Below, piece after piece: positions 9,364-16,894 of a stretch of 47,831 bases of DNA. Numbering within the stretch: the stretch's first letter is position 1; every line of letters starts with the position of its first letter. The notes below the pieces were generated by a model. It searched no databases. It was not told the DNA's origin and was given only the letters and a program-made list of their open reading frames with translations. A program made the position numbers and the translations under genes. The stretch lies in the NCBI GenBank assembly GCA_002347185.1, contig DDXK01000037.1:15695-63525 (forward strand). The letters run 5' to 3'. Origin of the DNA: Desulfobulbaceae bacterium UBA2262 (GTDB lineage: Bacteria > Desulfobacterota > Desulfobulbia > Desulfobulbales > Desulfurivibrionaceae).

Positions 9364-9408
9364 AAAACGGCGGCAGGCCGTGGAGCGCCTTTGCCAGGCC
9401 GCCGTTTT
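9364..9408 (-). terminator. Rho-independent-like terminator of the small exported gene
   Basis: Perfect 11-bp inverted repeat (AAAACGGCGGC at 9364-9374, GCCGCCGTTTT at 9398-9408) with a 23-base loop. Read on the minus strand the hairpin ends in a T-run and lies just downstream of the gene ending at 9432. Confidence 0.55.
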
Positions 9409-9431
9409 GGGGCGCGGGAAACCAGAAAAAA

Positions 9432-9596
9432 CTACCTGCCGGTTCGGGGCTGAGCGGCCGTCCCCTGCGCGCCCGTCCCCGTTGCGGTCGTCCCCTGGCC
9501 GGTGGTGCCGCGATTCTTGTCCCCCCCGGCCAGGGCCGCCATCGGAGTCAAAAGCAATACCACCAGAAAGAATGCGATCAGACGCTTCGTTTTCAT
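9432..9596 (-). CDS. Small exported Gly/Thr-rich peptide
   Basis: 54-residue product with a clear Sec signal: MKTKRLIAFFLVVLLLTPMAALA, then a polar low-complexity tail of Gly, Thr, Gln and Ala (GTTGQGTTATGTGAQGTAAQ). The start at 9596 has a strong ribosome-binding site (GAGGAGG, 5-6 bases upstream); the frame stays open further upstream but without a start signal. I do not recognise a family. Mature length would be about 30 residues, so a structural or surface role is only a guess. Flanked downstream by a hairpin terminator. Confidence 0.6.
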   Translation of the reverse strand: MKTKRLIAFFLVVLLLTPMAALAGGDKNRGTTGQGTTATGTGAQGTAAQPRTGR

Positions 9597-9972
9597 TTGC
9601 CCCTCCTCGCGTTTTTTTACCTTTTCCTCACCCAGGCCGACCAGGCTGCCGAAAAGCCCGCCTGGCGCCGGGAAAAATGGTGTTCCGGTTCTATTTTCGA
9701 AAGGCGACAGAGAAAAGTAAATGCCGCAAATTGCCGCAGGCCCTCCCTCGAATTGCCCCGGCTCTTCATTTATCCTCAAGTACCATGGCGGCCCGGCCGA
9801 TAACAAAGGCATTCCTGGCAGCAGCCGCGAAAAAAATCATCGGCGCCGGGTGCGCAAGCGACGATTTTTGTTTTATGATCAGGGCAGCCGCTCTTTTGGC
9901 TTGGCGAGCGCAGGCCCACGGGTGGCACTGTTTTCAACAGGCTGCAATTCACCTTGGTGTAGGGAGAATTCC
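9597..9972. other. Intergenic region, no supported gene
   Basis: 376 bases between divergent genes. I see no coding evidence; open frames here lack start signals and family resemblance. It should hold the promoters of the small exported gene (-) and of the motB-like gene (+). A TATGAT hexamer near 9874 is a possible -10 for the latter but lacks a convincing -35. Confidence 0.4.
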
Positions 9973-10899
9973 ATGACGACAGGTGGAGACGAGTACGGCA
10001 GGGCGGAAAACAGAGAGCCCGCCGCCGAGGCAGGCTCTTCCCCGGCCGGGCAAGGGGGAAAAAAGGATCACCCTGCGCCGCGCCGGAAAAGACGGCCGGC
10101 TTACCGGGGCAGCCTCCCGGCCCTGCCCGCGGCGAGCCTCGATGTCTTTGCCGTCGACAAGCCCTTCCGACGCGGCCACATGCCACGTTCCCCCGAATGG
10201 TCGGTACCGTGGTCCGATCTCATGATGACCATGTTCATTTTCTTCGTGGTTCTCTATGTTTACCAGCAGGCCCACAAGGAATTTCTCAGCCCGGAAGGGC
10301 TGGGCGGCGAAGCCGGGACCCCGCTCGCCAGCCGGGTCATGGAGACCGCGGGCCGGGGCCTTGGAGAGGCTGCCGGCCCAAGCGAGGGCTTCCTCGAAAA
10401 GATGTACGACCTCAGCAGACAGACCCTCTCGGACGAGGCGCTCACGGAATTCGCCTCGGTCGAACTGGTGCCCGACCAGACGGTGCGCATCGTCCTGACC
10501 GGGGACCTGCTTTTCGACTCGGGCGAGGCCGCCCTCAAGGAGGAGGCCAAACTCTCGCTGGCCAAGGTTGCACAGGTGCTGAAGGCAAGCCGGTATGCCA
10601 TCAACGTGGTCGGCCACACCGATGACGTTCCTGTCAGCTCGGCGCGTTTCCCCTCCAACTGGGAGCTGTCGGCCAGCCGGGCCAGCGCGGTTGCCAGCTA
10701 TCTCATCGCCGAGATGAATATCCCCGCCGAACAGCTTTCCGTCACCGGTTACTCCTCCCAGCGCCCTCGAAGGCCAAACACCAGCCCGGAAGGCCGAGCC
10801 GCCAACCGCCGGGTGGAAATCATCATCTCCCAGGAGCCCGCAGCGGCCAGGCCGGCCGACGCGGCAAACCTTCCCAGAGAGGCAACCGTGCAGCCATGA
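9973..10899 (+). CDS. MotB-like OmpA-domain stator protein
   Basis: 308-residue single-span inner-membrane protein of the MotB/OmpA type. A polar, basic and proline-rich N-terminus of about 75 residues precedes one transmembrane segment (about 83-98) entered by PWSDLMMTMFIFF; Asp82 corresponds to the ion-binding Asp of MotB. The periplasmic C-terminal domain (about 170-290) is OmpA-like and peptidoglycan-binding: LLFDSGEAAL, INVVGHTDDVP, NWELSASRASAV and NRRVEIII. Start chosen at 9973 behind GGGAG. Its stop overlaps the motA-like start (ATGA). The N-terminal extension is about 50 residues longer than in E. coli MotB. Could serve a flagellar motor, gliding or another envelope machine. Confidence 0.86.
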   Translation: MTTGGDEYGRAENREPAAEAGSSPAGQGGKKDHPAPRRKRRPAYRGSLPALPAASLDVFAVDKPFRRGHMPRSPEWSVPWSDLMMTMFIFFVVLYVYQQAHKEFLSPEGLGGEAGTPLASRVMETAGRGLGEAAGPSEGFLEKMYDLSRQTLSDEALTEFASVELVPDQTVRIVLTGDLLFDSGEAALKEEAKLSLAKVAQVLKASRYAINVVGHTDDVPVSSARFPSNWELSASRASAVASYLIAEMNIPAEQLSVTGYSSQRPRRPNTSPEGRAANRRVEIIISQEPAAARPADAANLPREATVQP

Positions 10900-11786
10900 A
10901 CAAAAAAAATCTTTTCGGCCTCTTTCTCTGTGTCCTGATCTTTTTTGTCGGCTTCAGCCTGCAGGGCAACCTCGGCATGTACTTCAACCTTGCCGGCTGC
11001 CTGATCGTCATCGGCGGCACCCTGGGCGCAACCCTGGTCTGCTACCGGGTAGAGCAGCTGAAGATCGTTTCCAGCGTCCTGGTCGCCTCGTACCGTTCCC
11101 GGGTCAAGGAGCCCGAGGAAATCGTCGAACTGCTGGTGGATCTTTCCGTGAAATCACGTTTCAAGGGCATACTCTCCCTGGAGGAGGACGAGAGCGAAAC
11201 CACGATTCTTTTTTTGCGGCGGGCCCTGGGCTTTCTGGTGGACAGGCTGCCGGCCGAGTACATCCGGGAAAGCCTGACCACGGAAATGTATTTTTTCAAG
11301 ATGCGGAGGGAAGACTGCGAGCGGGTGCTGCGGAACATGGCCTCCTTCGCCCCCTCCTTCGGCCTGGCCGGCAGCGTGGTCGGCCTGATCGGCATGCTGG
11401 CCGGCGTGGGCGACACGGAGTCCATCCTGAAGACGGTGCCCATCGCGCTGACCTCCACCCTCTACGGCGTGGTGCTGAGCAATTTTTTCTTCAGCCCCTT
11501 TGCCACCATCATCGAGGAAAGAACCAACCAGGAGCTTCTCCTCCAGAAAATCATCATGGAGGGGGTGATTGCCATCGAGTCGGAGATGGATCCGCGCCTG
11601 CTGGAGCACAAGCTCAAGTCGTTCATCACCCCCTCCTCCCGGCATATCAAGCTGGTCTCCCTGGAACGGATCCAGGAGCGCTTCAACATCCGACCGAAAA
11701 AAGCCGCCCCCCAGCGGCCAGGGGCAGGGGAAGGCGCGTCCGGCCCGGCAGGCAGGGAACCCCTGCCGGATAAGGGACCCGGCTGA
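10896..11786 (+). CDS. MotA-like proton-channel protein
   Basis: 296-residue MotA/TolQ/ExbB-superfamily membrane protein, the partner of the MotB-like protein encoded just upstream (ATGA overlap). It shows the MotA pattern: two N-terminal segments (about 4-24, and 28-48 with LIVIGGTLGAT), a large cytoplasmic loop rich in Glu/Arg (about 50-155), then two segments (about 153-175 with FGLAGSVVGLIGML, and about 190-210 with TSTLYGVVLSNFFFSP). A charged, Pro-rich cytoplasmic tail ends the protein. The gene order is motB-motA, reversed from the usual motA-motB, and no chemotaxis or flagellar gene is near. Confidence 0.86.
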   Translation: MNKKNLFGLFLCVLIFFVGFSLQGNLGMYFNLAGCLIVIGGTLGATLVCYRVEQLKIVSSVLVASYRSRVKEPEEIVELLVDLSVKSRFKGILSLEEDESETTILFLRRALGFLVDRLPAEYIRESLTTEMYFFKMRREDCERVLRNMASFAPSFGLAGSVVGLIGMLAGVGDTESILKTVPIALTSTLYGVVLSNFFFSPFATIIEERTNQELLLQKIIMEGVIAIESEMDPRLLEHKLKSFITPSSRHIKLVSLERIQERFNIRPKKAAPQRPGAGEGASGPAGREPLPDKGPG

Positions 11787-11877
11787 AAATATCCGGGCAG
11801 GAACGGCAGTCGGAGCAAGCGGAATTCAGCACCAAGGCCCTGGAGGGCCGGAAAGCCGCAAGGCAAGGAGGAGGAAA

Positions 11878-12126
11878 ATGGGAATACTCTCCTGGATCGT
11901 CATGGGCCTGATCGTGGGGGCGCTGGCAAAGCTGATCATGCCGGGCAAGGATCCCGGCGGCTTCTTCATCACCGTTCTGCTCGGAATAGCGGGCGCCTTC
12001 GTGGGCGGTTTCCTCGGCTCCCTGCTGGGCCTTGGCGCGGTGACCGGCCTCAATGCCGGGAGCATCCTGCTGGCGGTCGGCGGCGCGGTGCTCATCCTTT
12101 TTGCGCACAGGAAGCTCAAGCAATAA
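11878..12126 (+). CDS. GlsB/YeaQ/YmgE-family membrane protein
   Basis: 82-residue inner-membrane protein of the transglycosylase-associated (GlsB/YeaQ/YmgE) family. It reads MGILSWIVMGLIVGALAK, MPGKDPGGFFITVLLGIAGA and VGGFLGSLLG, ending in a third segment and a short basic tail. Three hydrophobic helices with a conserved PGKDPGG loop match the family. Members are often stress-induced; biochemical role unknown. Start at 11878 with ribosome-binding site GGAGGAGG. Confidence 0.88.
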   Translation: MGILSWIVMGLIVGALAKLIMPGKDPGGFFITVLLGIAGAFVGGFLGSLLGLGAVTGLNAGSILLAVGGAVLILFAHRKLKQ

Positions 12127-12142
12127 GCGCCCGCCCGGAGGC

Positions 12143-12766
12143 TCAAACCGCCTCTTTGTATGGAAAATCAGGATGGTCGACAAGCTTGGCCATGCGCTGC
12201 TTTTTTTCGGTATGCGCGTGGTGGAACTCCACCAGCTCCTCGATCACCGCCAGCACCCTGGCCTCATCTGCGCCCCGGACGATGCGGCGGCCCGTTCTCG
12301 GATGCGGGCCGCCCTTGCCGCCCACATAGATATCATAGCCCTGCCGGGTGGCCATCAGCCCGATATCGGTGGTCAAAACCCCGGAACAGGCCAGGGTGCA
12401 GCCGGAAATGGCGATCTTGAATTTCGCCTTGGTCTGAGGCCGGCCGGCAAACTTCTGAAGAATAAGGCGACTCAGCGCCTCGGGGTCGCCCACCCCCATG
12501 GTGCAGTCGCGCCGGCCGATGCAGACCCTGGGAATCGGAAACTTGCCCGGCCCCTTGAACTGGGCACCCACCGCGGCCAGATCCGCCTTGATTGCCTCCA
12601 GATCCTCCGGCCTGATCCCCATGAGGCGCAGGTTCTGCATGGTGCTCAGATAGAGTTCGAACCGGTAGTTGTGGGCCAGCTCGTTGACCTTGGCCATGAT
12701 CTCCAAGGGGAGGCGGCCTGCCGGCAGCAGGATGGTCAGTCGGGTGGTGGCAAAGGTGTTGGTCAT
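12143..12766 (-). CDS. Small siroheme/[4Fe-4S] nitrite-sulfite reductase-like protein
   Basis: 207-residue protein equal to about one half of a nitrite/sulfite reductase. The N-terminal ferredoxin-like half (about 8-75, with LRLMGIRPEDL) precedes the cofactor domain. The latter carries Cys82 and Cys88 (VCIGRRDC, C-x5-C) and Cys123 and Cys127 (SGCTLAC, C-x3-C), the canonical ligand set of a siroheme-coupled [4Fe-4S] cluster. It ends with the DIGLMATRQGYDIYVGGKGG region typical of the family. Similar stand-alone proteins occur in anaerobes; substrate unknown. Start at 12766 has ribosome-binding site AGGAGGAAAG. It is a lone minus-strand gene with its own promoter. Confidence 0.87.
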   Translation of the reverse strand: MTNTFATTRLTILLPAGRLPLEIMAKVNELAHNYRFELYLSTMQNLRLMGIRPEDLEAIKADLAAVGAQFKGPGKFPIPRVCIGRRDCTMGVGDPEALSRLILQKFAGRPQTKAKFKIAISGCTLACSGVLTTDIGLMATRQGYDIYVGGKGGPHPRTGRRIVRGADEARVLAVIEELVEFHHAHTEKKQRMAKLVDHPDFPYKEAV

Positions 12767-12847
12767 GGCTTTCCTCCTAAATTTCCAGGGGGCACTCAGG
12801 GAAACCGCACCCGCCCAAAAGGCGGGACAGCCGGAACAGAGCGTTTT

Positions 12848-12875
12848 TTTATAAGGCATTTGCCCCGGAATGCAA
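12848..12875 (-). promoter_or_regulatory. Candidate promoter of the siroheme protein gene
   Basis: On the minus strand TTGCAT (12870-12875) and TATAAA (12848-12853) are separated by 16 bases, about 80 bases before the start codon. Resembles a sigma-70-type promoter; by-eye call. Confidence 0.45.
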
Positions 12876-12912
12876 GTTCTCTCTTCTTTACCCTTTCCCT
12901 TTGTAAAAAATT

Positions 12913-12947
12913 CCGGTATTTATCATATGATATTGCATTGATACCGG
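12913..12947 (+). promoter_or_regulatory. Nested inverted repeats upstream of the 12974 gene
   Basis: CCGGTAT (12913-12919) and ATACCGG (12941-12947) form perfect 7-bp arms around a 10-bp palindrome ATCATATGAT (12922-12931). The AT-rich centre contains TATGAT, a possible -10. Together they suggest a promoter overlapped by an operator, 27 bases before the start codon. Confidence 0.45.
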
Positions 12948-12973
12948 TAGACACACAGAAGCGGGAGAAGCTC

Positions 12974-13393
12974 ATGGGCAGTCACAGCAGGCCATTCAAC
13001 GACAAGGCAGGGGGCGCCATCGATCGCAAGCGCGAGCGGGAGCGCCGATTCATGATGCAGATGCTTTACAAGAATGCAGCCGAACTGAGCACCAAGCTGG
13101 TGCAGCGCCTGCTGGACAAGCACATCATCGAAATCACCGACGAGGGCGCGATCAGAAAGGTGTTCGGCGACCTGCTCGAACGGCTCTCCTCCATGGAAGA
13201 GTTCGACATGCAGTACAAAATCGCCCCGGTGCGGCAGCTGGTGGTGGACCCCAACGTCTTCAGCCTCTACGTGACCCAGTACATCTGCGAGGATCTGGTG
13301 GAACACGACAAGGTGCAGGACGTGTTCGGCGACGATCTGGAGATATACCAGGCCGTCGAATCAGTCCTGCACGTCATCCGCCCCCTGGATTGA
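12974..13393 (+). CDS. Conserved-looking hypothetical protein
   Basis: 139-residue soluble protein I do not recognise. It has a basic N-terminus (DRKRERERRFMMQML), then a mostly helical body with alternating acidic residues (LLDKHIIEITDEGAIRKVFG, LLERLSSMEEFDMQYKI) and a VVDPNVFSLYVTQYICEDL segment with its only Cys. No signal peptide or membrane segment. Start at 12974 has ribosome-binding site GGGAGAAG, which favours it over long upstream open frames. An inverted-repeat promoter region precedes it, suggesting regulated expression as a single gene. Confidence 0.7.
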   Translation: MGSHSRPFNDKAGGAIDRKRERERRFMMQMLYKNAAELSTKLVQRLLDKHIIEITDEGAIRKVFGDLLERLSSMEEFDMQYKIAPVRQLVVDPNVFSLYVTQYICEDLVEHDKVQDVFGDDLEIYQAVESVLHVIRPLD

Positions 13394-13500
13394 CGCAATC
13401 CACAGAAGCCGGGCTCACCTCGGTCGTTGCCCCGCCGTCGCTCCCCTGCAGCAGCGGCCTGTGAGCTTCCCTGGCTCTTCCCTGTCGGCTATTTTTCCAC

Positions 13501-15444
13501 TCAGCCCTTTTTCCGCACCTTCTTGAGATCGAGATAGGTGTAGCCCTTCAGCCCCTTCTCATACTCGCCCAGCAGGCGCATCGCCTCGTTGGGCCGAAGC
13601 CGGTCGCCCTTGATCGCCCGATCTATCTGGCTCTTCATCTTCCTCTTCAGGTCGTTGCCGGTGTACTGCACCAGGGCCAGCACCTTTTCCATGGTGGTGC
13701 CCTCGATGGTCTCCTCGATGTAGTATCCAGAATCCTCATCCTCGTCCAGAAAGACGTGCGCCTCGTTCACCCGGCCGAAAAGGTTGTGCAGATCGCCCAT
13801 GATGTCCTGATAGGCCCCGGTGAGAAACACCCCCACATAGTACGGCTTGCCGTTTAAGTCATGGAGCGGCAGGGTATCGACCCCCTCCTCGTAAAGGTTG
13901 ATGAACTTAGAAACGGTGCCGTCGGAGTCGCAGGTGATATCGGCGAGGGTCCCCTTGCGCTGCGGTTCCTCGTTGAGCCGGTGCAGGGGCATGATCGGGA
14001 AGAGCTGGCCATAGCCCCAATGGTCGAGAAGCGACTGGAATACGCTGAAATTGCAGAGATACTGGTCGGAGAACTTGCTCTCCAGCTCGACGATCTCGTC
14101 GGGTACGTACTCGGCCTCCTTGAACTGAGCCAGGACCCGGGCGCCGGTGAGCCAGAAGAGCTTCTCCACTTCGGCCTTGACCTCGAGATCGATCAGGCCC
14201 AGCTCGAAATGAACCTGGGTTTCCTCCTTATTGTGCAGGGCGTCGTGGTAGGCTTCCAGCGGGTTGCTGGGGTTGACGTGGGTGTAGTTGTACCACGCCT
14301 CTTCCACCAGCTTGTGCTCAATGTTCGGCTTGGCCGGCTCCTCCTCCTGGGACATCTTCTTGATGTGACCGAAGGTCTCCACCACCAGCACCGAATGATG
14401 CGCCACCAGAGCGCGGCCCGACTCGCTGATGATCACCGGGTGCTCGACCCCCTGGGAATCGCAGACATCCATGATATTGTAAACGATATCCCGGGCGTAC
14501 TCGTTCAGGGAGTAGTTGATGGAAGAGTGGAAGGTGGTGCGGCTGCCGTCATAATCGACTCCAAGGCCGCCGCCCACATCGATATACCCCAGGGGATGGC
14601 CGAGCCTGGCGAGCTTGGCGTAGAACATCGCCCCCTCGCGCACCGCTTTCTTGATGGTGAGGATGTCGGGGATCTGGGAGCCGCTGTGGAAATGGACCAG
14701 CTTCAGGCAATCGGCGAGATCGGCCTCCTTGAGCATGGCGGAAACCTGCAGAATCTCGTAAGTGGAGAGGCCGAACTTGGCGTCCTCGCCCGTGGATTTC
14801 TCCCATTTGCCCTTGCCGCCGGTCATCAGGCGGACCCGGATGCCGATGAGCGGCTCCACCTTCAACTCCCTGGCGTAGCGGATGATGTTGCCGAGCTCCT
14901 CGACCTTTTCCACCACCAGGATGATCTTCTTGCCCAGCTTGCGGCCAAGGAGCGCGGTGCGGATGTACTGAGAATCCTTGTAGCCGTTGCAGATGATCAG
15001 GCTCTCCAGATCTTCGTGGAAGGCAAGGGCCGCGTAGAGCTCGGGCTTTGAGCCGACCTCCAGGCCGTGATGGAAACGGCTGCCCGCGTCGATGATCTCC
15101 TCGACCACCTCACGGAGCTGATTCACCTTGATGGGATAGACGCCGCGGTAGCATGACTTGTACTCCAGCTCGGCCACCGCATCATGGAAGGCCTTGTTGA
15201 TCCGCTCCACCCGGTTGCGGAGGAGATCCTGGAAGCGGATCAGCATGGGAAAGTGCAGACCCTGCTCCACCGCCTCCCTGATCACGTCGACGATGGCGAT
15301 GGTGCCGCCTTCCTCCTTGAGGGGCGCAACGGTGACCTGGCCGCGGCCGTTGATGTCAAAATAGCGCAATCCCCAGCGGGAGATGCCATAGAGCTCCCTG
15401 GCCTTCTCGATGTTCCAGGCCTTCGAATCCGCACCCTGCTGCAT
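13501..15444 (-). CDS. speA: Biosynthetic arginine decarboxylase SpeA
   Basis: 647-residue PLP-dependent enzyme of fold type III that converts arginine to agmatine, the first step of polyamine synthesis through agmatine. Evidence: the opening WNIEKARELYGISRWG, the PLP-lysine segment GVYPIKVNQLREVVE (about residue 95), VHFHSGSQIPDI, the glycine-rich phosphate-binding YIDVGGGLGVDYDGS (about 288), and the late substrate Cys region LADITCDSDGTVSKFI with the following Asp. Full length for bacterial SpeA (630-660). Ribosome-binding site GAGGAGG precedes the ATG. No speB or other polyamine gene is in the window. Confidence 0.96.
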   Translation of the reverse strand: MQQGADSKAWNIEKARELYGISRWGLRYFDINGRGQVTVAPLKEEGGTIAIVDVIREAVEQGLHFPMLIRFQDLLRNRVERINKAFHDAVAELEYKSCYRGVYPIKVNQLREVVEEIIDAGSRFHHGLEVGSKPELYAALAFHEDLESLIICNGYKDSQYIRTALLGRKLGKKIILVVEKVEELGNIIRYARELKVEPLIGIRVRLMTGGKGKWEKSTGEDAKFGLSTYEILQVSAMLKEADLADCLKLVHFHSGSQIPDILTIKKAVREGAMFYAKLARLGHPLGYIDVGGGLGVDYDGSRTTFHSSINYSLNEYARDIVYNIMDVCDSQGVEHPVIISESGRALVAHHSVLVVETFGHIKKMSQEEEPAKPNIEHKLVEEAWYNYTHVNPSNPLEAYHDALHNKEETQVHFELGLIDLEVKAEVEKLFWLTGARVLAQFKEAEYVPDEIVELESKFSDQYLCNFSVFQSLLDHWGYGQLFPIMPLHRLNEEPQRKGTLADITCDSDGTVSKFINLYEEGVDTLPLHDLNGKPYYVGVFLTGAYQDIMGDLHNLFGRVNEAHVFLDEDEDSGYYIEETIEGTTMEKVLALVQYTGNDLKRKMKSQIDRAIKGDRLRPNEAMRLLGEYEKGLKGYTYLDLKKVRKKG

Positions 15445-15485
15445 CCGATATCCTCCTCAGAAAAGTTCCGCACGCGAAGAGGGAC

Positions 15486-15513
15486 AAAATACACGATTAT
15501 TCGCAGAATTCAA
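15486..15513 (-). promoter_or_regulatory. Candidate speA promoter
   Basis: Minus-strand TTGAAT (15508-15513) and TATTTT (15486-15491) with a 16-base spacer, 42 bases before the speA ATG. Modest match to sigma-70-type signals. Confidence 0.4.
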
Positions 15514-15705
15514 TCACTCTTTCGTGGGCGGGGCCGGTCGCGAGAACGGGAAATTTCCGCAAGGGAGGCTGGGCCGATCCCTGCCCCGCGCCTCACTGTC
15601 GCTTGCCCGACTTTCCCGCGCCTCGCCGGCGCCACGACATGGTCACTCTTTCATTATTTTCAGAGGGTTGCCATCCTGTCCATCGGAAAAGAGAAAAGAG
15701 GCGGC

Positions 15706-15732
15706 AAGTTCGGTTGTCGATCGTAAAAAACT
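15706..15732 (+). repeat. Left copy of 27-bp direct repeat bounding the TA islet
   Basis: Reads AAGTTCGGTTGTCGATCG then TAAAAAACT. It matches 18750-18776 at 25 of 27 positions in the same orientation. Everything between the two copies is accessory: three TA modules and the membrane-protein gene with its fragments. It lies in the 395-base stretch between speA and the first antitoxin, which otherwise holds only promoters. Confidence 0.75.
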
Positions 15733-15787
15733 ACCACCGTGTCCGGTTTGATAATCGTGCCCAGCCTAACCAGTCTTACCGGGAAGA

Positions 15788-15826
15788 TTGACCTCACGCA
15801 CCACATGTGTTAAATGTAATACATGT
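15788..15826 (+). promoter_or_regulatory. Promoter and operator of the RHH-RelE module
   Basis: TTGACC (15788-15793), 17 bases, then TAAATG (15811-15816) as a promoter candidate. Two ACATGT palindromes (15803-15808 and 15821-15826), 18 bases apart, flank the -10. Repeated palindromic half-sites over the promoter are typical of ribbon-helix-helix antitoxin autoregulation. Confidence 0.5.
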
Positions 15827-15839
15827 AGGAGGTGTAATC

Positions 15840-16064
15840 ATGCTGACCATCAGGCTGCCAAATGACATCGAAGAGCGGTTGAACGCTTTGGCCAAGGCCA
15901 CTCATCGACCCAAAAGCTTTTATGTCCGCGAGGCGCTGGAAAGAGCCCTTGAGGATATCGAAGACGTTTACCTGGCCGAAGCGGCCTACGAGAATTTCCT
16001 GAAGGACAAGAAACCCGCTGTCCCGCTTGAGGATGTGGAGGGACGACTTGGCCTGGAAGATTGA
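15840..16064 (+). CDS. Ribbon-helix-helix antitoxin (RelB/CopG-like)
   Basis: 74-residue antitoxin. The N-terminal ribbon-helix-helix DNA-binding fold is plain: MLTIRLPNDIEERLNALAKATHR, then the second helix SFYVREALERALEDIED. The acidic C-terminus would mask the toxin. The ATG at 15840 follows a perfect AGGAGGTG ribosome-binding site; an upstream in-frame GTG at 15807 lies inside the operator and is rejected. Its 3' end overlaps the toxin start by 17 bases. First module of the TA islet. Confidence 0.9.
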   Translation: MLTIRLPNDIEERLNALAKATHRPKSFYVREALERALEDIEDVYLAEAAYENFLKDKKPAVPLEDVEGRLGLED

Positions 16065-16314
16065 ATTCACGCCTGCAGCGGAAAAAGAGCTGTCCAGGCT
16101 TGGCAAAGACGAAGCACGTCGGATTATTCGTTTTCTTCGGGAGCGGGTTGCTCCAGAGCCAAAGACGACCGGTGGACAGCTCAAAGGAAATCTCCGGGAA
16201 TTCTGGAGATGGCGCGTGGGGGACTACCGCATCCTCGCCAAAATCGAGAATGACAGGCTGCTTGTCCTGGTCGTGCAAGTCGGTCACCCCAAGGCGATAT
16301 ACGGTGGCCACTGA
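16048..16314 (+). CDS. RelE/ParE-family toxin
   Basis: 88-residue toxin of the RelE superfamily, presumably an mRNA interferase acting at the ribosome. It reads AWKIEFTPAAEKELSRLGK, IIRFLRERV, GNLREFWRWRVGDYRILAKI and VVQVGHPKAIYGGH, the common RelE pattern with Arg in WRVGDYR and a C-terminal YGGH. I chose the TTG at 16048, preceded by GGAGGGA, because it gives the family-standard opening; an ATG at 16033 is the alternative. Overlaps the antitoxin, as expected for a coupled pair. Confidence 0.9.
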   Translation: MAWKIEFTPAAEKELSRLGKDEARRIIRFLRERVAPEPKTTGGQLKGNLREFWRWRVGDYRILAKIENDRLLVLVVQVGHPKAIYGGH

Positions 16315-16431
16315 ATGTTTGCTCAAATCACGCTTGTTTGCCACTGGCAGACGCCGCCAAATCCGAGGCCTTCTCGTCCATGACGGCCAATTGCAACTTA
16401 TCTGCCGTGCAATTGAAAGTCTTCAGCATGA

Positions 16432-16560
16432 TCACATCACCCTGCTCACTGCCTGCCACAACCCTTCCACAAGGGTAATACCCATGTAGCAGGCCAGAAT
16501 CCAGTAGGCATTGCTGATGAGAAAACTTGCCAGGAATATCCGCCAGTCGCGGTGGCTCAT
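16432..16560 (-). pseudogene. Fragment A: 3' end of the islet membrane-protein gene
   Basis: Bases 16451-16560 align without gaps to 18333-18442, the 3' end of the membrane-protein gene, with about 9 mismatches by hand alignment. The frame is intact (RDWRIFLASFLISNAYWILA, then CYMGITLVEGLWQAVSRVM) and ends at a natural TGA (16432-16434), but the upstream two-thirds of the gene is absent. The 298-base gap between RelE and the MazF module holds only this fragment and the next promoter. Confidence 0.82.
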
Positions 16561-16577
16561 TGTTCAGAACTATTCGC

Positions 16578-16606
16578 TTGCACGCCATGCAGATATGCCA
16601 TATATT
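16578..16606 (+). promoter_or_regulatory. Promoter of the RHH-MazF module
   Basis: TTGCAC (16578-16583) and TATATT (16601-16606) with an exact 17-base spacer. The antitoxin ATG is only 6 bases past the -10, so transcription should start at or beside the start codon and give a leaderless mRNA. The motif GCCAT occurs twice in the spacer and may serve as operator half-sites. Confidence 0.6.
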
Positions 16607-16612
16607 GATGAC

Positions 16613-16894
16613 ATGAAAAATGCCATAAAATCATCCGACACCAGTAATTTTCATCTCCCCCTGCCAGCCCCGCTGCACGCGCGCCTGCGGGCGGCGGCGA
16701 AACAGCAGCACCGCCCCGCCACCCAACTTGCCAAACAGGCTATCGAGTACTGGCTGGAGAAACAGGAAAGAATGGCCCTGCATGAGGAGATAACCCGCTA
16801 CGCCACACAAGCGGCAGGCAGCAGTGACGACCTGGATGAGCAACTGCAATCGGTAGGACTTGAACACTTGAACAGCGAAGAGTCGTATCGATGA
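16613..16894 (+). CDS. RHH-type antitoxin of MazF module
   Basis: 93-residue antitoxin with a helical middle suited to ribbon-helix-helix or related DNA binding: NFHLPLPAPLHARLRAAAKQ, then HRPATQLAKQAIEYWLEKQE. An acidic tail (SSDDLDEQLQSVGLEHLNSE) would bind the toxin. The start ATG has no Shine-Dalgarno; a good promoter ends 6 bases upstream. The stop overlaps the toxin ATG (ATGA). The exact antitoxin family cannot be fixed by eye. Confidence 0.85.
   Translation: MKNAIKSSDTSNFHLPLPAPLHARLRAAAKQQHRPATQLAKQAIEYWLEKQERMALHEEITRYATQAAGSSDDLDEQLQSVGLEHLNSEESYR

Noticed and set aside
16328..16588. An 86-codon minus-strand frame over fragment A with similarity to a frame at 18300-18722.
   Set aside because: It is an out-of-frame echo of the same duplicated membrane-protein segment; the meaningful frame is the one ending at 16432.
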